From NCBI GenBank assembly GCA_026393755.1, contig JAPKZO010000024.1:715-64714 (forward strand): a stretch of DNA of 64,000 nt, in the 5' to 3' direction. Made by a program: the position numbers and the translations under genes. The notes beneath the pieces are model-generated. The model was not told where the DNA came from. It saw nothing but the letters and a program-made list of their open reading frames with translations, and made no database searches. Of the stretch, positions 20,281-27,577 are shown piece by piece. Within the stretch, counting starts at the first letter, position 1. Each line of letters begins with the position of its first letter. Source of the stretch: Acidobacteriota bacterium (GTDB taxonomy: Bacteria > Acidobacteriota > Vicinamibacteria > Vicinamibacterales > JAKQTR01).

Positions 20281-21097
20281 CGCGGCCCCAGGCGGTCTCC
20301 ATCTCGTCAAGGGTGTAGGAGGTGAGCGCTCTGCCGTGTTCCCGGAGACTCGCTTCCATCGAGCCGAATCGGCGTGTGAACTTGTCGTTGGCTTCGCGCA
20401 GCGCCGACTCCGGTTCGATCCCGAGTTTGCGCGAGAGGTTCGCGATGGCAAACAGCAGATCGCCCATTTCTTCTTCGGCCCGTGCCCGATCAGCAGCCAA
20501 ACCGGAGCCGACCACCTCGCGCAGCTCCGCCACCTCCTCCTCGATCTTCGTCACGACGTCTGCCGCGCGTTCCCAGTCGAAACCGACCGCGGCGGCACGT
20601 GTGGAGACTTCGTGCGCGCGCAGCAACGCCGGCAGTGTCCTGGGCACGCCGCCGAGCGTCGTCTTGGGCTTGCCCGTGTCGGTGGTCTCGCGAGCCTTGA
20701 CGCTTTCCCACAGCCGGATCACCTCGTCGGGCGTCATTGTGCTTGGCTCAGCCGGCTTCGCAGGTGTTCCCTCGTTCGGCCCGAAGACGTGGACGTGCCG
20801 GCGCACGAGCTTGTTCGAGATGGACTCGAGCGACTCGGCGATCGAGAAATCGCCGGCCTCGTCGCACAGTTGCGCAAGCAGCACCGCTTCGAAGATGAAG
20901 TCGCCGAGTTCTTCGCGAAGAGCCACCCGGTCGTCCCGGTCCAGGGCTTCGAGCACCTCGTAGGTTTCTTCGAGCAGGAAGGGCCGCAGCGTCTGAAGCG
21001 TCTGCGCCCGATCCCACGGGCAGCCGTTCGGACCGCGCAGATAGCGCACGATTTCGACCAGTCGGGCGAACGCATCGGCGGGTGTCGTTGGAGCCAT
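20222..21097 (-). CDS. mazG: nucleoside triphosphate pyrophosphohydrolase MazG
   Basis: Housecleaning enzyme that hydrolyses NTPs and dNTPs to monophosphates. From ATG 21097 the protein is 291 residues with two MazG domains: the first with RYLRGPNGCPWDRAQT and EETYEVLEALD...REELGD (metal-binding ExxE..ExxD), the second with KIEEEVAELREVV and EEEMGDLLFAIANLSRKLG. The family ending TLDEMETAWGRVKQAER is present. Longer in-frame starts upstream (to 21391) cross into the DUF1844 gene on the opposite strand and are rejected. The 3' end overlaps comEC convergently. Confidence 0.94.
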   Translation of the reverse strand: MAPTTPADAFARLVEIVRYLRGPNGCPWDRAQTLQTLRPFLLEETYEVLEALDRDDRVALREELGDFIFEAVLLAQLCDEAGDFSIAESLESISNKLVRRHVHVFGPNEGTPAKPAEPSTMTPDEVIRLWESVKARETTDTGKPKTTLGGVPRTLPALLRAHEVSTRAAAVGFDWERAADVVTKIEEEVAELREVVGSGLAADRARAEEEMGDLLFAIANLSRKLGIEPESALREANDKFTRRFGSMEASLREHGRALTSYTLDEMETAWGRVKQAERHAAPPASGADGAR

Positions 21098-21226
21098 GGG
21101 CGGTATGCTACCATGCCGATCCGGTGGCCATTCTGGCCGGCGGACCGCACGGCGTCTCCTCCGATCGGGGTAGTGGACGATTGCGGGCGCGGGCGAGGGT
21201 GACGTCGTGAGCAGGGAGGCGGTAGC

Positions 21227-21523
21227 GTGTCTGAAGACCCGACGGTGACATTTACTGGCTTCGTGATCTCGCTCATGACCACGGCAGCCGTGCACTTTGG
21301 CGACTATCCCGATCCGGTGACGGGCGAGAAGAAGCCGCTGAATCTGGCCGGCGCGGCGCAGATGATCGAGATTCTCGGGATGCTCGAACAAAAGACCCAG
21401 GGCAACCTTACGGCCCAGGAGCGCTCGATGATTGAGCAGGTGCTGTACGACCTGCGGATGCGATTCGTCGCGGCCCAGCAGTACCCGGGTCCGGCCGACG
21501 ACAAGGTACCTGAGTCGTCTTGA
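21227..21523 (+). CDS. DUF1844 domain protein
   Basis: A 98-residue cytoplasmic protein matching the DUF1844 pattern: FTGFVISLMTTAAVHFGD, then PLNLAGAAQMIEILGMLEQK and GNLTAQERSMIEQVLYDLR. Family function is unknown. It starts with GTG at 21227 preceded by a good GGAGG site seven bases upstream. The stop overlaps the TTG start of the next gene (TTGA), so it is the first gene of a run with the MBL hydrolase and ribF. Confidence 0.85.
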   Translation: MSEDPTVTFTGFVISLMTTAAVHFGDYPDPVTGEKKPLNLAGAAQMIEILGMLEQKTQGNLTAQERSMIEQVLYDLRMRFVAAQQYPGPADDKVPESS

Positions 21524-22299
21524 GCACCCCGGCTGGTCGCGTCACGATCCTGGGTAGCGGCACGTCGCACGGCGTGCCGATGATCGGCTGTGGCTGCCCG
21601 GTCTGCCAGTCGGCTGATCCCCGCGACCAGCGGACCCGTCCCTCCGTGTACATCCAGTTCGAAGACGGCACGAGCGTGCTGGTGGATACGACGCCGGATC
21701 TGCGGATGCAGGCGCTGCGGCACGGCGTCGTGCGGGTCGACGCGATTCTCTTCACGCACTGTCACGCCGACCACGTGATGGGCCTCGATGACGTCAGGCG
21801 ATTCAATGTGCTCCAGGGCGGCAAGCCTATCGCCTGCTATGGCGATGAGTACACCATCGACAACGTGCGGCGAATCTTCTCTTACGCGTTTGACGCCACG
21901 GACCACGGCGGGGGATTGCCGCGCATTCAGTTGCAGAAGCTGGCCGGCCCGCTGTCGATCGCGGGACAGACGATCGTTCCTGTCAAGGTGTGGCATGGGC
22001 CGCAGCTGATCCTGGGATACCGGGTCGGCGGATTTGCCTATCTGACCGACTGCAATCTGATTCCCGACGAGTCGTGGCCGCTGCTCACCCAGCTCGACAC
22101 CCTCGTGATCGACGCGGTCAGGCATCGGCCGCACGGCACGCACTTCAACGTGGCCGGCGCGCTCGGTGTGATCGAACGGCTGGCGCCCCGCCGAGCCTTC
22201 CTGACGCACGTCTGTCACGATCTTCCGCACGCCGCGACCAACGTGCAGCTTCCGGCGGGAGTTGAGCTCGCCTACGACGGCCTGGTGCTGGAGATTTGA
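21520..22299 (+). CDS. MBL-fold phosphodiesterase (PhnP-like)
   Basis: A 259-residue metallo-beta-lactamase-fold hydrolase of the PhnP/cyclic-phosphodiesterase group. Seen: the GSGTSHGVPMIGCGCPVC N terminus characteristic of the group, with conserved cysteines; the metal motif THCHADHVMGLDD near residues 83-95; DAVRH near 192; and THVCHD near 226. The substrate is probably a small phosphodiester; 1,2-cyclic phosphoribose is known for PhnP in phosphonate breakdown, but no phn genes are here. It begins with TTG overlapping the previous stop; its own stop is followed two bases later by the likely ribF start. Confidence 0.88.
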   Translation: MSTPAGRVTILGSGTSHGVPMIGCGCPVCQSADPRDQRTRPSVYIQFEDGTSVLVDTTPDLRMQALRHGVVRVDAILFTHCHADHVMGLDDVRRFNVLQGGKPIACYGDEYTIDNVRRIFSYAFDATDHGGGLPRIQLQKLAGPLSIAGQTIVPVKVWHGPQLILGYRVGGFAYLTDCNLIPDESWPLLTQLDTLVIDAVRHRPHGTHFNVAGALGVIERLAPRRAFLTHVCHDLPHAATNVQLPAGVELAYDGLVLEI

Positions 22300-22301
22300 T
22301 C

Positions 22302-23240
22302 GTGGAGATCATCCGCTATCCAGACGATTCGCGGCCCGCGGCATGGCGATCGCCCGTTCTGGCGCTGGGCAATTTCGACGGCCTGCACCGCGGCCACATG
22401 ACGATTGTGGACCGTGTCATTCGGGCCGCGACCGAGGGCGACCGGACGCCCGTGCTCCTGACGTTTGACCCGCACCCACGGCGGATCACCAGGGCCGGCG
22501 AGGCCCCGCGCCTGCTGATGGACATGGCCAGGAAGATCGAAGCCCTCGAACGCACGGGCCTGGCAGGGGTGGCCATCGTCGGCTTCACTTACGAACTCTC
22601 CCAGTGGGGCCCGGAGGTGTTCGTGAAGGCGGTCCTGGTCGACTGGCTTGGCGTTTCCGAAGTCTGGGTCGGCGCCAACTTCCGGTTTGGACACAACCGA
22701 TCGGGAGACGTCTCGACGCTTCAGACCCTCGGCCGTCAGTATGGATTCGCTGCCAGCAAGGTTGATTCGGTGCTCCACCACGGCACCATCGTCAGCAGCA
22801 CGCGGATCCGGGCTCTGGTTGAGGCGGGTGCGGTCGGTGAGGCGGCGGAACTGTTGGGGCATCGCTATGACATCGAGGGCACCGTTGTCGTTGGCGACGG
22901 ACGCGGCCGCCTGATTGGGTTTCCAACGGCGAATCTCGACACGGGCGACCGACTGCTGCCCAGGCCGGGTGTCTACGCGACGGTTGTGCGCGTCGATGGC
23001 AGGGAGTGGCCATCGGTGACCAACATCGGACACCACCCGACGTTCGGCGAATCCGCGGCTCAACTGGTGGAGACCCATCTGCTGAATGGTGGAGGCGACA
23101 TGTACGGCACGCGCGTGCGATTGTCATTCGTTCAGCGCCTGAGGGATGAGCTGACGTTCACGTCCACAGAGGCCCTGCAGGCGCAGATCTCGGCCGATTG
23201 TGAACGTGCCCGGGCCCTGCTGAAGGTGATTTCGGTTTAG
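22302..23240 (+). CDS. ribF: bifunctional riboflavin kinase / FAD synthetase
   Basis: Makes FMN and FAD from riboflavin. The N-terminal FAD synthetase domain has the nucleotidyltransferase motif GNFDGLHRGHM (near residue 27) and VSSTRIRALVEAG (near 167); the C-terminal flavokinase domain has GTVVVGDGRGRLIGFPTANL (near 196) and continues with the NIGHHPTFGE segment. I prefer GTG at 22302 (312 residues) because GGAG ends eight bases upstream; a TTG at 22296 would leave only two bases to that site. Clustered closely after the MBL gene. Confidence 0.94.
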   Translation: MEIIRYPDDSRPAAWRSPVLALGNFDGLHRGHMTIVDRVIRAATEGDRTPVLLTFDPHPRRITRAGEAPRLLMDMARKIEALERTGLAGVAIVGFTYELSQWGPEVFVKAVLVDWLGVSEVWVGANFRFGHNRSGDVSTLQTLGRQYGFAASKVDSVLHHGTIVSSTRIRALVEAGAVGEAAELLGHRYDIEGTVVVGDGRGRLIGFPTANLDTGDRLLPRPGVYATVVRVDGREWPSVTNIGHHPTFGESAAQLVETHLLNGGGDMYGTRVRLSFVQRLRDELTFTSTEALQAQISADCERARALLKVISV

Positions 23241-23253
23241 AATCAGATCCTCA

Positions 23254-23559
23254 ATGACTGTTGCCGACGAGCGTCCGACCTTGTGCCTGACGGCGACTTT
23301 TCCGCCGAATCGGGACTTTGCGCCGACGGTTGGCGAGTTGACGAGCCGTCTCGCGGTTTCTGCCGGGATGGGCGAGGATGAAGCGACTGAGGTCGGGCGG
23401 TCGATGGAGACCGCGTTTCTCAAGGCCGTAAACGGACACCGCGTCGAAGACGCACCGCCGATCGAGGTGTCGCTGTGCGCGGGAGAGACAGCACTCGATC
23501 TGTCGGTGTCCTGCGGGTCGAACAGCTTCCTGGCGCTCGGTTTCCCCAGGCCGAAGTAG
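23254..23559 (+). CDS. small degenerate GHKL/RsbW-like protein
   Basis: A 101-residue protein I do not recognise as a named gene. Its pattern (TATFPPNRDFAPTVGELTSRL, then a GMGEDEATEVGRSMETAFLKAV segment, then IEVSLCAGETALDLSV) parallels the serine-kinase/anti-sigma ATPase fold of RsbW-like proteins (HATPase_c_2). The N-box asparagine position is Lys and no DxGxG box follows, so ATP binding is unlikely. It sits between ribF and cysS with gaps of 13 and 20 bases and is probably co-transcribed. Fold assignment is an inference; it could also be an unrelated small protein. Confidence 0.55.
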   Translation: MTVADERPTLCLTATFPPNRDFAPTVGELTSRLAVSAGMGEDEATEVGRSMETAFLKAVNGHRVEDAPPIEVSLCAGETALDLSVSCGSNSFLALGFPRPK

Positions 23560-23579
23560 GTTCAAGGCTCGTTGCATCA

Positions 23580-25004
23580 ATGCTCCGCCTGTACAACACG
23601 CTGACGCGACGCGAGGAGGCCTTCACGCCCCTGCGGGACAATACCGTCCGGATGTATACGTGTGGTCTGACCGTGTACAACCGCGGGCACATCGGCAACT
23701 TCCGGACCTTCGTGTGTCTCGATGTGCTGAGGCGCGTGCTGAAGTATCACTGCGGCTACACGATGCGGCAGGTGATGAACTTTACCGACGTCGACGATCG
23801 CACGATCGCCGGGGCCCAGAAGGCCGGAATGCCGCTGCGCGAGTACACGGATCAGTACATCGCGGCGTTTCGCGAAGATGCCCGGGCGCTGGCGTTGGAG
23901 CCGGTCGAGGAGAATCCCCGGGCCACCGACGAGGTGAACCTGCGGGCGATGTCGGACCTGGTTGGCGCGCTCGATCGCAACGGCCATACGTATCGGAGCG
24001 ACGGATCGATCTACTTCAAGATCGCGACCTTCCCGGCGTACGGGGATCTGGCGCGGCTCGACCACAGCGGCATCCAGCCTGGCGCGCGCGTGGATTCGGA
24101 CTCCTACGCCAAGGAAGATGTCCGGGATTTCGTGCTCTGGAAGGCCACCCATCCCGGCGAGCCGACGTGGGACTTCGGCCAGGGCCCGGGCCGGCCCGGC
24201 TGGCATCTGGAGTGTTCGGCCATGGCCCTGCGGCTGCTGGACGGCGCGCCGATCGACCTGCACGCTGGTGGCATCGATCTCGTCTTCCCGCACCACGAGA
24301 ATGAGATCGCCCAGAGCGAGGGGGCCACCCGGACGCCGTTCTCACGATTCTGGGTCCACGTCGAGCATCTCCTCATCGACGAAGAGAAGATGTCGAAGTC
24401 CCTCGGCAACCAGTTCACGCTTCCCGACGTCGTCGCGCGGGGCTTCAGGCCGTCGGCGCTGCGGTATCTCTACATGTCGACTCACTACCGCAAGCAGTTG
24501 AAGTTCTCGTGGGTCAGCCTCCAGCAGGCCGAAGAGGCGGTGCAGCGGTTGATGGACTTCCTCGGCCGGCTCGACCACGTCCGTGGCGGCGAGCCTCATC
24601 CGGCGACGGTGGCCAGGGTCGAACAGGCACGCGCCGAGTTTGGCGAGATGCTCGACGCGGATCTCAATACGGCCGGCGCCCTGGGCATCGTGTTCGATCT
24701 GGTGCGCGCGCTGAACTCGGCCATCGATGCCGGAGAGATGGGGGAGCCCGACCTCGAGTCGATCCGGGGAGTGTTCGACGACATCGACCGTGTGCTGGGA
24801 TTCATGTCGCTCAGGCGCGCCGAGGATGCTCAATCGGCGCCCGCGCCAGAAGAGATCGAACGGCTCATCGCCGAACGCCAGGCGGCCAGAAGCCGCCGCG
24901 ACTTCGCGACGGCGGACCGCATCCGCAAGGAGCTGGCGGCCCGCGGCATCATCCTCGAAGATTCCGCCAGTGGCACACGCTGGAAGATCGGCAGGGGCGC
25001 CTAA
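23580..25004 (+). CDS. cysS: cysteinyl-tRNA synthetase
   Basis: Class I aminoacyl-tRNA synthetase charging tRNA-Cys. ATG at 23580 gives 474 residues starting MLRLYNTLTRREEAFTPL, the family N terminus; the in-frame extension to 23475 overlaps the previous gene and is rejected. The zinc/HIGH region reads CGLTVYNRGHIGN (near 27), zinc ligands lie in WHLECSAMA and HHENE, and the KMSKS loop reads KMSKSLGNQFT (near 269). The C-terminal DALR-like helical domain is complete. tRNA-Cys lies 2.1 kb downstream. Confidence 0.96.
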   Translation: MLRLYNTLTRREEAFTPLRDNTVRMYTCGLTVYNRGHIGNFRTFVCLDVLRRVLKYHCGYTMRQVMNFTDVDDRTIAGAQKAGMPLREYTDQYIAAFREDARALALEPVEENPRATDEVNLRAMSDLVGALDRNGHTYRSDGSIYFKIATFPAYGDLARLDHSGIQPGARVDSDSYAKEDVRDFVLWKATHPGEPTWDFGQGPGRPGWHLECSAMALRLLDGAPIDLHAGGIDLVFPHHENEIAQSEGATRTPFSRFWVHVEHLLIDEEKMSKSLGNQFTLPDVVARGFRPSALRYLYMSTHYRKQLKFSWVSLQQAEEAVQRLMDFLGRLDHVRGGEPHPATVARVEQARAEFGEMLDADLNTAGALGIVFDLVRALNSAIDAGEMGEPDLESIRGVFDDIDRVLGFMSLRRAEDAQSAPAPEEIERLIAERQAARSRRDFATADRIRKELAARGIILEDSASGTRWKIGRGA

Positions 25005-25031
25005 CCCTCTGGTGCGGTTACTCGCGCCCCT

Positions 25032-25060
25032 GGCCGCCGTAGCCGGAGGCGAAGGCGGCC
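25032..25060. terminator. hairpin between convergent genes
   Basis: Arms GGCCGCC (25032-25038) and GGCGGCC (25054-25060) enclose a nested GCC/GGC stem. It lies in the 61-base gap between cysS and the convergent saccharopine dehydrogenase-like gene and could end both transcripts. No T tract follows on either side, so this is only a structural call. Confidence 0.4.
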
Positions 25061-25065
25061 GGCGT

Positions 25066-26304
25066 CTACTGAATCGTCTCCACCGTCTCTTCAATCCTGA
25101 TGCTTCGCTTCGCCAGTTCACCCATGAAGTGACCGTAGTTCTCGCCGTAGAAGCAGTCCTCGGGCGCGACGATGCCCGTTTCCTTGACCATCTTCTGGCC
25201 CACCATCACCGCAGCGATCGCGGCGGTGTAGCCGGTGACGCGGCCCATGGCCGACACGCCGTTGACCGTGTCCGCCTCGTCCCACAGGTGGTACGACACC
25301 CGCGTCGGTTTGCCGTCCTTGAGCCCCAGGACCGTGTTGTACATGATGCAGACGTCGGTCTCGCCCGGATGCGCGCGCAGCAACGGCTCAATCCGTGCCA
25401 GCAGCACGTCGCGCGGCACCACCTTGACGCCGCCGACCTCGACCGGAACGAGGTCGAGCATCCCGCATTCCTTCAACGTTTGGACTCCATCCCAATGTCC
25501 CGGCCAGCGCACCGTCTTTTCCGCGAACTGCTTCAGGGTTGAGCGCGTGAAGATGAAGCTGGGCATGCCCGGAGTGATGGCACACTCCAGCGCTTCGTGT
25601 TTGCCCATCTTGTCGAACGAGAAGCGTTCGCGTCCGCTCGACGCGTCCACTTCCGTGAGCTGGCCATTCTGCAGCACGTTCACCTTGATCACGTATTCCC
25701 GCAGCACGTGCGAGAACGCCCACGTGATCATGTAGCGCAGCGGATGGCGGGCTGACGCTTCCTTGTTCGGCACGCCGCCGACGCGCGCGATCACGGATTC
25801 GGCCACGTCGAGCTTACGGATCCCCTCTCCGCACGTCACATTGGAGATGCCGGGCGCGAAGCCGATGCCGTCGACAAACGTGACGTGGTTCCTGATGGCC
25901 GTCTCGTGGATCCAGTCTCCGTATTGATCCAGCGTCATGCCCTGCGGCAGCACCAGGCCCTCGACTTCGTACGCGTCGGGGCGCCGGTGATACTCCTCGA
26001 GGATGTCGACGAAGTTGAATCCGTTGCGGACTGCCGCCTCGACGACCGTGTAGCTGGCGTGACGGTTCGGCAGGGTGTTGACGCCGACGTCATACAGGCG
26101 CATCAGCGCCGCCAGGTCGTCGGCGCGGCCCACATCCACCTGGTGCGTCACAATCTTCGGATGTCTGAGCCACGCGCGTGCGCGGTCCAGCGCCGCCTGG
26201 CTCTGATCCGCCAGTCCAACCTCGGTGACCTCATTGTTGCGAACCAGATCAAAGGCGACGATGGAGCCCATCTTGCCGCCGCCGCCCAATACGAGCACTT
26301 TCAT
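25066..26304 (-). CDS. saccharopine dehydrogenase family protein
   Basis: NAD(P)-dependent oxidoreductase-fold protein of the saccharopine dehydrogenase family (lysine metabolism in characterised members). From ATG 26304 it has 412 residues; GGAGGAG lies seven bases upstream and fixes this start over longer frames. The Rossmann motif is VLGGGGKMGSIVAFDL (residues 4-19), followed by a domain with NTLPNRHASYTVVEAA and GFAPGISN. The catalytic substrate (saccharopine, or another amino-acid adduct) cannot be decided from sequence. It is a single gene convergent with cysS. Confidence 0.88.
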   Translation of the reverse strand: MKVLVLGGGGKMGSIVAFDLVRNNEVTEVGLADQSQAALDRARAWLRHPKIVTHQVDVGRADDLAALMRLYDVGVNTLPNRHASYTVVEAAVRNGFNFVDILEEYHRRPDAYEVEGLVLPQGMTLDQYGDWIHETAIRNHVTFVDGIGFAPGISNVTCGEGIRKLDVAESVIARVGGVPNKEASARHPLRYMITWAFSHVLREYVIKVNVLQNGQLTEVDASSGRERFSFDKMGKHEALECAITPGMPSFIFTRSTLKQFAEKTVRWPGHWDGVQTLKECGMLDLVPVEVGGVKVVPRDVLLARIEPLLRAHPGETDVCIMYNTVLGLKDGKPTRVSYHLWDEADTVNGVSAMGRVTGYTAAIAAVMVGQKMVKETGIVAPEDCFYGENYGHFMGELAKRSIRIEETVETIQ

Positions 26305-26531
26305 AAGCCACTCCTCCGGGAGTCGATGTGATGATCCGGGACCGCCCTCGGCCGTCGACCGCGACACGTGCGCGCTGGACCATTGTTCGGTGGGACCAGG
26401 CGAGACTGGGGGGACGCGGGCGGAGCGACGCCGCCACGGTGACCGCGGCAAGCGCCAGGCAAACACCCCATTATATCCGGGAAACCGCCCGCAGCCGCTG
26501 GCGGTCCAGACCTTGCACTCGTAATGACCAC

Positions 26532-26909
26532 ATGGGCTCGGTTGGGACGGTCAAGTTCGGAATACTGGGCGAGAATCTCGCGTGTGAGGCGCTCCGGCGG
26601 CGGGGGTACGCAGTTCTTGCCAGGCGCTACCGCACGCGGGTTGGCGAAATTGACATTGTCGCTGCCGACGGCGACACGATGGTGTTCGTTGAGGTGAAGG
26701 CGCGCCGGGATACCCGTTGCGGTGTGCCCGCCGAGGCCGTCACCTGGTGGAAGCAGCGGCGCATCATCACGATGGCGCGGTTCTATCTGGCCGTGCATCG
26801 GTGCCAGCATCGGCCCGTCCGGTTCGACGTCGTCAGCGTGCTCGCGCCCATCGGGGCCCCGCCGACTGTCGAGATTATCCGGGGTGCCTTCACGGCGGAG
26901 GGGTGGTAG
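26532..26909 (+). CDS. YraN family protein (UPF0102)
   Basis: A 125-residue protein of the YraN/UPF0102 endonuclease-like family. It shows the family pattern GENLACEALRRRGYAVLARRYRTRVGEIDIVAADGD (in overview: GE, RR, GEIDIVA), FVEVKAR and KQRRI, i.e. the D-ExK core of a restriction-endonuclease-like fold. Cellular role is not established. ATG at 26532 is chosen because homologues start just before the GE motif; the frame is open to 26328 but that part lacks similarity. tRNA genes follow 130 bases later. Confidence 0.88.
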   Translation: MGSVGTVKFGILGENLACEALRRRGYAVLARRYRTRVGEIDIVAADGDTMVFVEVKARRDTRCGVPAEAVTWWKQRRIITMARFYLAVHRCQHRPVRFDVVSVLAPIGAPPTVEIIRGAFTAEGW

Positions 26910-26994
26910 GGGGAAGAAGCAAGAGGCAAGGGCACTCAGGGTACGATCGTTGCTGAGCAGCGGTGCAGAGGTGTGCTGATTGCCGTCGGAATTG

Positions 26995-27024
26995 TTGAAA
27001 CACCGCGTCGCCGTGTGGTACCGT
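26995..27024 (+). promoter_or_regulatory. putative promoter of the tRNA pair
   Basis: TTGAAA (26995-27000) and TACCGT (27019-27024) are spaced by 18 bases and end 14 bases before tRNA-Gly. The -35 is good and the -10 weak. Confidence 0.4.
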
Positions 27025-27038
27025 AGTTTACGGATTGA

Positions 27039-27113
27039 GCGGGAATAACTCAGTGGTAGAGTGCGACCTTGCCAAGGTCGAAGTCGCGGGTTCGAATCCC
27101 GTTTCCCGCTCCA
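27039..27113 (+). tRNA. tRNA-Gly (GCC)
   Basis: Complete cloverleaf. The acceptor stem GCGGGAA pairs with TTCCCGC, the anticodon loop is TTGCCAA (anticodon GCC), and the T loop is TTCGAAT within CGGGTTCGAATCCCG. The CCA end is encoded (27111-27113). It decodes GGC/GGT. Confidence 0.96.
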
Positions 27114-27157
27114 CTTTTCTTTCCTTGGCCGTCGTTCTCGGCGGTCAATCCAGACAG

Positions 27158-27232
27158 GGCGCCGTAGCCAAGCGGTAAGGCAGAGGTTTGCAAAACCTCC
27201 ATTCTCCGGTTCAAATCCGGACGGCGCCTCCA
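27158..27232 (+). tRNA. tRNA-Cys (GCA)
   Basis: Complete cloverleaf. The acceptor stem GGCGCCG pairs with CGGCGCC, the anticodon loop contains GCA between TTT and AAA, and the T loop is TTCAAAT. The CCA end is encoded (27230-27232). It follows tRNA-Gly by 44 bases and is probably co-transcribed. Confidence 0.95.
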
Positions 27233-27535
27233 TTTCCCAGCAAACCACAGCAGGCTGAGTCTCACATTCGGCCCCTGCGTTGGCGTCCGTGGAGCGAGTG
27301 TGAATAGCGTCTGCCGAAGGTGAGGGCCGAGCGTCTTCACCGCGTCCGTGAAGTTCCTCGGGCTGGTTAGGTCGCATCACCCGCCAGGCGTGTCTGCCAC
27401 AGTCGCCAATGTGGCCGCGTCGCCGCTCCGACTGCGGAGCATGAAATCCCTTCGTCAAGGAACTCGCGCCCGATGTGGCTCCAAGCGTCGTGGCTTCGGC
27501 CGAGGGGGGAAACGGAGAGGAGGAAGCCGAAGAGG
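27233..27535. other. gene-free stretch after the tRNAs
   Basis: About 300 bases up to the terminator hairpin of the FN3 gene. Small open frames here have no family resemblance, and the minus-strand frame running through the tRNA genes is a translation of tRNA sequence. Nothing else is seen. Confidence 0.6.
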
Positions 27536-27561
27536 GGGGCGCAGGCCAGTGCCTGCGCCCC
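27536..27561 (-). terminator. strong hairpin after the FN3 gene
   Basis: An 11-bp perfect stem, GGGGCGCAGGC (27536-27546) with GCCTGCGCCCC (27551-27561), and a CAGT loop. It begins 16 bases past the stop of the minus-strand FN3 gene and is followed, in that direction, by a pyrimidine-rich stretch rather than a pure T tract. Confidence 0.6.
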
Positions 27562-27577
27562 AGCAGGAAGGTCTGGC

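Noticed and set aside
27050-27340. 96-codon minus-strand frame through the tRNA genes
   Set aside because: It is a translation of tRNA sequence; the tRNA cloverleaves are complete.
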